Part shown: piece by piece, positions 15,162-20,769 of the stretch
Layout: every line of letters begins with the position of its first letter
Numbering within the stretch: the first letter of the stretch is position 1
Origin: a virus
IMG/VR virus record: IMGVR_UViG_3300028581_000203
Location: 1 to 27,430 of that record
DNA length: 27,430 bases
Reading direction: 5' to 3' (one strand)
The notes under the pieces: generated by a model
What the model saw: the letters and a program-made list of their open reading frames with translations, nothing else
What the model was told of the DNA's origin: nothing
Databases searched by the model: none
Program-made: the position numbers and the translations under genes

Positions 15162-16484
15162 TTATCTCCCCATGAATGCGTTCATGGACTCTCCGGAGGT
15201 CACCCGTTTGACCCCGGTGGATTGAAATTCTATCGGCCCGCCCCAGTTTGCCGCCGCGTAGGCGCCAAGAAAACAGGCCCAGGCGCGGTCGGCGTGGCCG
15301 CTGCTGTCGGAATCGGCTTCGAAGCGGACGCCGCCCGTGGGGGTGGTTACCTTGCGCAATTTGTGCAGGTCGGCGCGGAGATCGGTGTCGCCCATCGGGA
15401 TCCGGATCTTCCGATCCTCGAAGAGCTGCTTGGCCGTTGTGGACAGAACCTGCTTGTTTGGCCCGGTAAAAAGGACGCCCTCTGCCCGGGTTGACCCGTA
15501 GCGGCGCTGCGCATCTTCCACCGGCTTTTCGCCCATGCCGGTTTGATCCATGCAGAGGCGCAATACACGGTATTTCCGCATCAATTCGTCCAAAACCTGA
15601 TCCTGAACGGCGAAAGAGGCGCGCCGCAAGACCTTGATTTCACGGGTCCACAGCACGTCGCCCACCTTCTCCATCACCCAGGCGACCCAGAGGTCGTTTC
15701 GGGCCGCGATGTCGTTGCCGATGTAGCAGGGGCCGTCGGCGTAGAGCTCGGGCTTTCCTGCCTGGTCGTGCTCCACGGAACTGATGAGGTTGTAATCGAG
15801 CCAGGCGGAGGCTTCGTCGAGCCACTTCAGCTCGTATTCCTGCGCCCAGGCGTCGTCGTCGTTGATGCCGGCTTTCAGCTCCTCGATGTTGCGGGGCAGC
15901 CCGTCGGCGACGGCGTCATGGATGTTCGTGGTCTGGCGGCTCCAAACCCCATCGAGGCCTTTGTCCGTCATCAACTCATAGAATTTGTTACCCTTGCCGT
16001 TTGGCGTGGAGACCACGATGATCCGGTGGCCGGCAGAGATGACCGGGAAAAGGGCCTGCCAGATCTTCCGGGAATCGGCGTGAAAGGCAAACTCATCCAG
16101 GAAGACGTTGGCCGAAAATCCACGGGCGGTATCGGGATTCGCCGGCAACGCCGTGATCCGCGAACCGTTGGGAAAGAGCACCTCCAGCGCCTTGTAGGCG
16201 ATATCGCCCACCCATTCGGTGTCAAAGCTCTGGATCGCGGCGCCGTAGGCCTGGCAATGGCGCTTTACGCCCTCCTCCATCGCCTCCTTGGCCTGCCGCT
16301 CCCCGCGGGAGAGAATCACCCAGCGCGCCTTGCGGCCCTGTGTCTCCATCTCCAGGCAGTGGTCCACGATTTCGAGCGTGCTTGTGAAGGTCTTCCCCGT
16401 CTGTCGGGCGAACATCCCCGCCTTGAACCGGCTTTTGTTCCGGATCCATCGATTCTGGTATGGGTAGATGGTCAATGCCGGCAT
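15162..16484 (-). CDS. Terminase large subunit (Mu gp28-like, 440 aa)
   Basis: This packaging motor and nuclease has the expected motifs: a deviant Walker A FARQTGKT (25-32), Walker B VFLDE (127-131), a coupling-type VVSTPNG (157-163), and nuclease acidic residues in IGNDIA (D258), CMDQTG (D313) and GHADRAW (D399). It powers DNA entry into the prohead and makes the cuts. At 440 aa it is a bit shorter than Mu gp28 (551 aa). It overlaps the small terminase stop by one base (TGATG) and precedes the portal by 8 bases. In transposable phages it packages headful DNA together with flanking host DNA. Confidence 0.93.
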   Translation of the reverse strand: MPALTIYPYQNRWIRNKSRFKAGMFARQTGKTFTSTLEIVDHCLEMETQGRKARWVILSRGERQAKEAMEEGVKRHCQAYGAAIQSFDTEWVGDIAYKALEVLFPNGSRITALPANPDTARGFSANVFLDEFAFHADSRKIWQALFPVISAGHRIIVVSTPNGKGNKFYELMTDKGLDGVWSRQTTNIHDAVADGLPRNIEELKAGINDDDAWAQEYELKWLDEASAWLDYNLISSVEHDQAGKPELYADGPCYIGNDIAARNDLWVAWVMEKVGDVLWTREIKVLRRASFAVQDQVLDELMRKYRVLRLCMDQTGMGEKPVEDAQRRYGSTRAEGVLFTGPNKQVLSTTAKQLFEDRKIRIPMGDTDLRADLHKLRKVTTPTGGVRFEADSDSSGHADRAWACFLGAYAAANWGGPIEFQSTGVKRVTSGESMNAFMGR

Positions 16485-17023
16485 CAGACGATTCCGTAAA
16501 TTTCTTCCCGGACGACGCGCAGCGCCTCCGGATCCAGTTTCTGGGACTTCAATTTTTCTTCAATATTTACAAGGGCCTTCTCGGCCTTTTTCTGCGTCTC
16601 CATCTGCCACTTCTTTTGGGCGACTGCCGCGTTGTTCAGCTTTGCAACCGCCACGGTCAGCTTGTTGAAATCGATGCTTTCCGGGTCCAGATCCGTCATC
16701 TTCACCAGCACCTGGAACGCCTTCTCCTGGATCAGCCGCATCAGCGCATCGCCGGTTACTCCCGCATCGTCGCCCACGGCATCGGTGATGGCCCGCGCCT
16801 GCTCGGTTGCAATCTTGATTGCGGCGATCTTCTCCTCGAACTCCTGCCCGTAGCGGTGCGCGGCGGACCGGCTGACGGAGAACTCGAAGCCGGAGGCGGA
16901 AAGTTGCTCATTCAGCCAATCGGTGATCTCTTCATAATGGCTAAAACTCTGCTTAATCAGGAGCTTGTCAAACTCCGCCTTCATCTCCGGCGGTAGCATC
17001 GTGATTTTCGATCTTGCCGGCAT
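16484..17023 (-). CDS. Small terminase subunit-like protein (Mu gp27-like, DUF3486, 179 aa)
   Basis: The protein starts MPARSKITMLPPEMKAEFDKLLIKQSFSHYEEITDWLNEQLSASGFEFSVSRSAAHRYGQEFEEK, a DUF3486 signature: a helix-turn-helix with S-x-x-A-x-H/R-Y-G. The remainder is a long helix-rich, Ala/Lys/Glu region ending near a VVREEIYGIV tail. In Mu, gp27 is the DNA-recognition partner of gp28. I chose the ATG at 17023 with AAGAGGTGG upstream rather than the GTG at 17032. It lies between a gp26-like gene and the large terminase, matching Mu order. Confidence 0.87.
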   Translation of the reverse strand: MPARSKITMLPPEMKAEFDKLLIKQSFSHYEEITDWLNEQLSASGFEFSVSRSAAHRYGQEFEEKIAAIKIATEQARAITDAVGDDAGVTGDALMRLIQEKAFQVLVKMTDLDPESIDFNKLTVAVAKLNNAAVAQKKWQMETQKKAEKALVNIEEKLKSQKLDPEALRVVREEIYGIV

Positions 17024-17025
17024 GC

Positions 17026-17340
17026 TTACCACCTCTTGGGCCGGGCGATCCCCGGCTGACAGGAAACGGTGTATTCCACGACGTCGATGCCGTGGCGGTT
17101 GATCTTTGCAAACCAGACGGGGGTATCCTCCCGGGTGACCGTGACCAGGTCGCGCTCGGCGAGATAGTCCAGCGCTCTGCGGATCTCCAGACAGGTGACG
17201 TCCGGGACGACCGGCAGGATCGCCTGCAGGAGGACCGCCTCTGCCGTGCCGACAGGCTGGGCGGCGTTGAGCGCCCGCAGGATCATCCAGCGCAGCTCTT
17301 CACGGCGGGCCTTTTCAAGGTCGATCAAGTTTTCATCCAT
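17026..17340 (-). CDS. Mu gp26-like winged-helix protein (104 aa)
   Basis: MDENLIDLEKARREELRWMILRALNAAQPVGTAEAVLLQAILPVVPDVTCLEIRRALDYLAERDLVTVTRED reads as a winged-helix domain (helix, helix, recognition helix with RRALDYLAERDLV, wing). Comparable proteins in transposable phages sit between the DUF2730 and small terminase genes and are commonly annotated as VpaChn25_0724/gp26 type; their function is unknown. The start overlaps the previous stop by 8 bases. DNA binding is inferred from the fold only. Confidence 0.75.
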   Translation of the reverse strand: MDENLIDLEKARREELRWMILRALNAAQPVGTAEAVLLQAILPVVPDVTCLEIRRALDYLAERDLVTVTREDTPVWFAKINRHGIDVVEYTVSCQPGIARPKRW

Positions 17341-17641
17341 TCTGTTTCTCCCTTATGTCTTCGATCAGGTCGCGCAGCCGATCCAGTTTCGTGTTGATGA
17401 CCACTTCGTGACGGATAAAATCTTCTTTGCGAACGTAATTGATGGGGAGCTCGGCTTTCAGCTCCAGAATCTGCCGCTCTATGCCCTGATTCCTTTCGGC
17501 AATCGACGCCAGACCCGCCATGCGCTTTTCCAAGGTCTCGGAATTGCGCGACATGAACGTCCTGATGACGCCCAGCAGAATCATATTCCAGGCCGCGACC
17601 AGGCCGGTGATGAATATGACGAGTTGCCAATGTTCCGTCAT
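17333..17641 (-). CDS. DUF2730-like (Mu gp25-type) membrane protein with coiled coil (102 aa)
   Basis: One transmembrane helix (residues about 5-26, WQLVIFITGLVAAWNMILLGVI) is followed by a coiled coil (RNSETLEKRMAGLASIAERNQGIERQILELKAELP) and a charged end. This is the layout of DUF2730/Mu gp25 proteins found just upstream of the terminase genes. The function is not known; a membrane-bound spanin-like role is sometimes suspected because the gene sits in the lysis/packaging junction, but that is speculation. I chose the ATG at 17641, which overlaps the TraR-like stop (ATGA). The in-frame upstream ATGs lie inside the TraR gene. Confidence 0.72.
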   Translation of the reverse strand: MTEHWQLVIFITGLVAAWNMILLGVIRTFMSRNSETLEKRMAGLASIAERNQGIERQILELKAELPINYVRKEDFIRHEVVINTKLDRLRDLIEDIREKQNG

Positions 17642-17880
17642 CGTTTGCGCTCCTTCTTTTCCTGACATTCCACACACCGGGTTGCCGCAGGGTTGGCCTT
17701 CATCCTCGCCTTGCCGATCTCATCTCCGCAGTCGAGGCATTCACGGGGACATGATGCCGCATCGTGTCCCCGCAATGGCGGCAAGGCGTCCCCATTAAAT
17801 CCACTCCGGCGAAAATGGACTCGCAGGGCCTGCTGCCGGAAAAATTCATCATTCTGTTGGCCATAATCCGCCTCGTCCAT
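17638..17880 (-). CDS. TraR/DksA-family zinc-finger protein with inserted palindrome (80 aa)
   Basis: It ends in a C4 zinc finger, CLDCGDEIGKARM...RCVECQ, with Cys at 48/51 and 69/72, which defines the TraR/DksA C-terminal motif. Such short phage TraR proteins mimic DksA plus ppGpp by entering the RNA polymerase secondary channel and changing promoter output. The N-terminal helix (residues 1-23, MDEADYGQQNDEFFRQQALRVHF) fits. Residues 37-46 (RGHDAASCPR) are the translation of the GGGGACA palindrome at 17744-17772 and sit just before the zinc finger, so the linker has been lengthened. The start overlaps the previous stop as TGATG. It is in a lysis cassette rather than an early gene block. Confidence 0.87.
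   Translation of the reverse strand: MDEADYGQQNDEFFRQQALRVHFRRSGFNGDALPPLRGHDAASCPRECLDCGDEIGKARMKANPAATRCVECQEKKERKR
17744..17772. repeat. Palindromic repeat, GGGGACA family, inside the TraR-like gene
   Basis: CGGGGACATGATGCCGCATCGTGTCCCCG can fold with 12-13 base pairs around a CCG loop. Its core is the same as the copy at 20908-20946 read on the other strand. It is in frame and contributes RGHDAASCP-type residues to the protein. Confidence 0.8.
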
Positions 17881-18437
17881 CAGCCGGCCTTCTTCTCCAA
17901 CATGGAGTTGATCGTGGCCGTCTTGTCATGCGATCCTTGCGAACTTCCAAAGAAATATTGAATCACGCCGCTAAACGACCCCGAGAGGGCGCCGAGCAGC
18001 ATGAAGAGCACGCCGGTGGAGTCGGCCATCGCCTTGCCGTTGTAGGAAAACCAGAGCAGCATCCCGGTCAGCAGGAAGAAGACGGCAACCAGCAACCATG
18101 CCAAAACATAGAGGTTGATATCCCGTGTGCCGGTGGCCTTTTCGCCTTCGGTCTGGCGCTTTCGGGCGTCTTGAACATCGGCCAGGCGGATCCGCTCCGC
18201 CTCGATGGAGAGCTTTTGCAGCTCTACCCGGTGGGCCGCTTCAAGCTCTTTCAGCTTCAGGAGCGCATCGGGGTTGCTCCGGATCTCCGCCGCGATGGCC
18301 TCCTCGGAGGGCGCCACCCCCAGCGCGGAGGCGACTATCTTTACGATTCCGCCGATCGCCAACCCGGGCGCGCCGAAAAGCCCCCCGATCATCGGGGCGG
18401 CATTCGTCATTTTCGCGACGGTCTCTTTCCAATCCAT
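17880..18437 (-). CDS. Holin, 3TM/GTA-type candidate (185 aa)
   Basis: Residues 12-40 (NAAPMIGGLFGAPGLAIGGIVKIVASALG) form a Gly-rich hydrophobic stretch, residues 42-95 an amphipathic charged helix (EEAIAAEIRSNPDALLKLKELEAAHRVEL), and two transmembrane helices lie at about 108-131 and 140-163. This is the layout of the GTA_holin_3TM family, whose N-terminal Gly-rich helix and long linker with NP.AL..L are characteristic. Next to the hydrolase it would make the pore that releases the lysin. The start overlaps the preceding stop as TGATG. The family match is by pattern; holin activity is inferred. Confidence 0.75.
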   Translation of the reverse strand: MDWKETVAKMTNAAPMIGGLFGAPGLAIGGIVKIVASALGVAPSEEAIAAEIRSNPDALLKLKELEAAHRVELQKLSIEAERIRLADVQDARKRQTEGEKATGTRDINLYVLAWLLVAVFFLLTGMLLWFSYNGKAMADSTGVLFMLLGALSGSFSGVIQYFFGSSQGSHDKTATINSMLEKKAG

Positions 18438-18721
18438 CAGATATGCCTCATGTTGTTGATCACCACGCACGCATAGCCGGCGACGATGAGGATGTAGACG
18501 CACGTCAGCCAGGTAGAGGGGGCATAGGTCGCCGCGACCAGGAGCATCGCGAGGAGAGTTGTCTTGCTTAAAACCAGCGCCGGGATCACCCCGACCCGAT
18601 TCATCAGCCAGGCCATGAGCTTGTTGGCCTCAACCGCGCCCTTTTTCAGCGCGATCTCGGTTGTGGCGATGTCGAACCCCTGCAGGATTGCGATTGAAAT
18701 CAAGAGAATCCAGATCTCCAT
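18437..18721 (-). CDS. Small integral membrane protein (DUF5658-like, possible holin/antiholin, 94 aa)
   Basis: Three hydrophobic segments at residues about 1-14, 45-65 and 68-88 surround a polar N-terminal motif GFDIATTEIALKKGAVEANKLMAWLMNR. That D-x-x-T...KKG..E.N motif is what I remember for DUF5658 membrane proteins found in lysis cassettes of phages and in bacterial genomes. The function is not established; the lysis location and the partner holin-like gene next door suggest an antiholin or second holin. The ATG at 18721 has AAGGAGCGCATC upstream. It is separated from the hydrolase by 18 bases. Confidence 0.6.
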   Translation of the reverse strand: MEIWILLISIAILQGFDIATTEIALKKGAVEANKLMAWLMNRVGVIPALVLSKTTLLAMLLVAATYAPSTWLTCVYILIVAGYACVVINNMRHI

Positions 18722-18739
18722 GATGCGCTCCTTCGCGGT

Positions 18740-19207
18740 TTACGCGTAAAATTCATGGTGGCCGACGGTGGCCACCCGTGTCATCTTCGTCTTCCAATCC
18801 GGGTTGACCGCCGTGGTGCAATATTGGCACGCGTGGTGCGCGGCGATCTCGGGGGTCCGCTCGATCGAGCCGTCGATCAGGCCGGAGGCGACGACCCAGC
18901 AGGCCCTTAAAGCGTAAGAACAACCGAATCTTGCATCGAAATTCCGGGCGATAATGGCCAGGTCGCCGGAATTCGGGTCGGAGGGGAGAAAACAGGAGAA
19001 TTGCCACGGCATCAGGCAGACTTCCTTGATGGTGTCGCCATCCCAGCCGCGGTGATCGACGCGCTCCAGAATGACGGAGCCGACGGCAATCTGCCCGTCG
19101 CGGCTTTCGCCCCGCGCCTCGCCGTAGAGGGTGAGGGCCAGGAGCTGCTTGTCGGTGAGGTGGCCGAAGGTAGAGAGAAGGTGCGCTTTCAATTCGGTGT
19201 TGGTCAT
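18740..19207 (-). CDS. Cell wall hydrolase, SleB-type endolysin (155 aa)
   Basis: LLALTLYGEARGESRDGQIAVGSVILERVDHRGWDGDTIKEVCLMPWQFSCFLPSDPNS carries the signature of the SleB/Hydrolase_2 family (lytic transglycosylase-like), with the presumed catalytic Glu in YGEARGE (E30). The C-terminal half continues with the family's H-x-x-Y and N-x-x-W-type positions (AAHHACQYCTTAVNPDWKTKM). It has no signal peptide, which fits holin-dependent release. I chose the ATG at 19207 (MTNTELKAHLL); it overlaps the previous stop as ATGA. Lysis genes here are hydrolase, then two membrane proteins. Confidence 0.87.
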   Translation of the reverse strand: MTNTELKAHLLSTFGHLTDKQLLALTLYGEARGESRDGQIAVGSVILERVDHRGWDGDTIKEVCLMPWQFSCFLPSDPNSGDLAIIARNFDARFGCSYALRACWVVASGLIDGSIERTPEIAAHHACQYCTTAVNPDWKTKMTRVATVGHHEFYA

Positions 19208-19458
19208 GGCATATCCCCCGTGGACAGGCACTTCAGCATTTGGGCGTAGTGGATGATCTTGTCGCAATCGGATAATGAAATCGCCTCCCGCTGGCGGTAG
19301 GCGTATTTGATGATGTTGCCGATGGCAAACGGCTGGAGGATGCCGCCTGCGCGGTAGAGGTCGATCGGTTGGACCAGGCCGCTTTTGTAATGACTGGAGC
19401 CATCCTTTTTCAGGGCGTCCCAAGAGCCTTCGATCGGTTTCGGTTTGCGTTCCTGCAT
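19204..19458 (-). CDS. Unknown small late protein (DUF3310-like layout, 84 aa)
   Basis: The start at 19458 (MQERKPKPIEGSWDALKKDGSSHYKSGLVQPIDLY) is chosen for TTTGGAGACC upstream. Residues 25-60 have the pattern HYKSG..QPIDLY..GG..QPFAIGNIIKYAYR, which resembles DUF3310 phage proteins (H-Y..G..QPI....G.....F..GN.IKY..R) often found in nucleotide-kinase-like or unknown phage genes. Such small proteins have no known role, and finding one just before an endolysin is unusual. It is the first gene after the terminator at 19474-19510. Confidence 0.65.
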   Translation of the reverse strand: MQERKPKPIEGSWDALKKDGSSHYKSGLVQPIDLYRAGGILQPFAIGNIIKYAYRQREAISLSDCDKIIHYAQMLKCLSTGDMP

Positions 19459-19473
19459 CGCGGTCTCCAAAAT

Positions 19474-19510
19474 AAAAAAAGAGGCCACCGGTCAATTGAC
19501 CGATGGCCTC
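19474..19510 (-). terminator. Strong intrinsic terminator at the middle/late boundary
   Basis: On the minus strand GAGGCCATCGGTC pairs with GACCGGTGGCCTC (19481-19510) in a 13-bp stem with an AATT loop, followed by seven Ts (19474-19480). Stem quality and T-run are textbook for rho-independent termination. It lies after the Com-like gene (stop at 19592) and before the first late gene (ATG at 19458). Confidence 0.88.
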
Positions 19511-19582
19511 TCAGGGCCTTGAGAACGCGCCGGCATCGTGGATGCTGCCCCCTCCCAGGGGGGTCTCGACGTCATAAATGTG
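19474..19582 (-). ncRNA. Candidate terminator-ended small RNA or antitermination leader
   Basis: Between a promoter-like site (19589-19617) and the terminator the minus strand gives roughly 105 bases without a plausible gene. It contains four local hairpins: CCCCC/GGGGG (loop TGGGA and neighbours, 19549-19564), GCATC/GATGC (loop CAC, 19533-19545), TCTCA/TGAGA (19508-19523) and the terminator stem. Each is exact and they follow each other closely. Such a compact series ending at a terminator is what small RNAs and leader RNAs look like. I cannot tell whether it is a free RNA, the leader of the lysis operon needing antitermination, or just the 3' UTR of the Com-like gene. Confidence 0.5.
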
Positions 19583-19588
19583 TCTGAT

Positions 19589-19617
19589 ACCCTAACGAAC
19601 AATTTCTATTTTGTCAA
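19589..19617 (-). promoter_or_regulatory. Putative sigma70-like promoter inside the 3' end of the Com-like gene
   Basis: The minus strand has a perfect TTGACA (19612-19617), a 17-base spacer, and TAGGGT (19589-19594), which matches TATAAT at 3 of 6 positions. The predicted start would be near 19582, immediately after the Com-like stop. The -10 is poor, so an activator may be needed; late promoters of Mu-like phages are activator dependent. Confidence 0.45.
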
Positions 19618-19792
19618 GAAATTTTTCTATATATTGTGCTTTAATCCACACGTAACCACAAGATTTAGCGTTCTGACATTTTAACTCGATTTCAAAATTA
19701 CCAGTGCAGCGGTTCCCTTTCGCGTCCATAATTCGGCTACCACAACTGGGACACGGAATCGGTATTTCGTCATGTCGCTTCATTGACTTCAT
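19592..19792 (-). CDS. Small zinc-finger protein, Com-like (66 aa)
   Basis: Residues 12-47 hold CPSC (C14, C17), then C29, C39 and C45: a Cys cluster that can bind zinc, with basic neighbours such as RHD and KCQNAKSCGY. The size and Cys-rich beginning resemble Mu Com, the small zinc protein that enables translation of mom mRNA, but the spacing does not match exactly and no mom-like gene follows it here. The gene looks AT-richer than its neighbours (minus-strand KIEIVR end and the ATATAT run at 19628-19634). It has GGAAGG upstream of the ATG. It could be a moron carried between the middle block and the terminator. Confidence 0.6.
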   Translation of the reverse strand: MKSMKRHDEIPIPCPSCGSRIMDAKGNRCTGNFEIELKCQNAKSCGYVWIKAQYIEKFLDKIEIVR

Positions 19793-19806
19793 TTATTGCG
19801 CCTTCC

Positions 19807-20547
19807 TCACATCGCCGCTGCCTGGCAATCGGCGTCGTAGGTGATATTGTTATGGCTCTGCCTGCACGGATCGCAATAGACCCGGCAGAGGGTCACCCCC
19901 GGGTTGAACATCTGCCGCTCGAACTCGATACCGCAATCCGGGCATTTACAGGCGACTATCATCTCCGCATTCCCGGCGATTAGCCTGATAAAGGGCGCGG
20001 CGTCCACGAGGCGGAGGTCGATCTCTTCTGGATGCGCAACGACAAAGGCCCGCACTGATTCCGGGCTGAAATACCATTGGTCGCCACCCTGGCTGGATTT
20101 GCGCAGGGTGCCGCGGCGCTTTCCCCGGAGCCAGCCCTTGGCGATCCACCGGGTGATAATGTGGTGGTTCTCTTGCCCGCCCCACAGAAAATTTTCAAGG
20201 CCGCGCAGGTTGAACCCATCGCCATCCGTGCTGAGGATTCCGAGGCGGCGGATCTTCAGCCTGATCGCCGTGATCGATCGGGGCGAGCCGAGCCGTTTCA
20301 GGCCTCCCCAGAGCTTCTTCATGCCCATTTGCGGATAATGGTCGAGGAGGTAGGTCTCCTCTTTGGGGGACCAGCGGGGCTCTTTGACGCGGGCGAGGCC
20401 CAGCGCCTGGGCCTTGCGTTTGACGTACTGACGCGGATATTTCGACCCGAGCAGGCGCATGATCTTGCAGGTCCGCAGGGTCGAACCGTCATAATGATCG
20501 CGGATGATTTGAAGCTCTTCTTCCGTGGGGTTGTATTTGCGCTTCAT
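19807..20547 (-). CDS. Myb/SANT-like DNA-binding protein with zinc ribbon (246 aa)
   Basis: Residues 5-105 carry two helical repeats, YNPTEEELQIIRDHYDGSTLRTCKIMRLLGSKYPRQYVKRKAQALG and PRWSPKEETYLLDHYPQMGMKKLWGGLKRLGSPRSITAIRLKIRRLG, each with the WSPKE..L...Y...G...I...L..R....I..R...LG pattern of Myb/SANT-type DNA-binding repeats. The C-terminal part has C202-x2-C205 and C225-x2-C228, a zinc ribbon. It sits between early and late genes where Mu has Mor and C, so a transcription activator role is a reasonable guess, but it is not related to Mor/C by sequence that I can see. The ATG at 20547 overlaps the previous stop (ATGA); the longer ORF upstream is not supported. Confidence 0.65.
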   Translation of the reverse strand: MKRKYNPTEEELQIIRDHYDGSTLRTCKIMRLLGSKYPRQYVKRKAQALGLARVKEPRWSPKEETYLLDHYPQMGMKKLWGGLKRLGSPRSITAIRLKIRRLGILSTDGDGFNLRGLENFLWGGQENHHIITRWIAKGWLRGKRRGTLRKSSQGGDQWYFSPESVRAFVVAHPEEIDLRLVDAAPFIRLIAGNAEMIVACKCPDCGIEFERQMFNPGVTLCRVYCDPCRQSHNNITYDADCQAAAM

Positions 20548-20759
20548 AACTTGCACCGTTTCCCGTTTCGAATGAAGTAGTGTTGACCGTTCTCCTCGAT
20601 GCTGACATCGATGCCGTGGAATTTGTGGCGCTGCTCGATCCAGCGCTTCTCCGCCGCGGTGGGCTGGATAACCGGGGGGCGGGGCGGCAGCGGCACGGCA
20701 ATCGCCCAGACGGACCATCCGAACACAAGCCAGGCTGCAAACGACACAATACTTTTCAT
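20544..20759 (-). CDS. Small secreted or membrane-anchored protein of unknown function (71 aa)
   Basis: A hydrophobic N-terminal helix (MKSIVSFAAWLVFGWSVWAIAVPLPPRPP) with a single Lys start could be a signal peptide or anchor, followed by a charged soluble part of about 40 residues ending HYFIRNGKRCKL. No family recognised. AAGGAGAGCGCC precedes the ATG at 20759. The stop overlaps the Myb-like start, so the two are probably co-translated. Confidence 0.7.
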   Translation of the reverse strand: MKSIVSFAAWLVFGWSVWAIAVPLPPRPPVIQPTAAEKRWIEQRHKFHGIDVSIEENGQHYFIRNGKRCKL

Positions 20760-20769
20760 GGCGCTCTCC

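Noticed and set aside
15543-16499. 318-aa open frame on the plus strand opposite the terminase
   Set aside because: It is a shadow frame with GC-biased third codons opposite a gene with clear ATPase and nuclease motifs; no ribosome site and no neighbour on the same strand.
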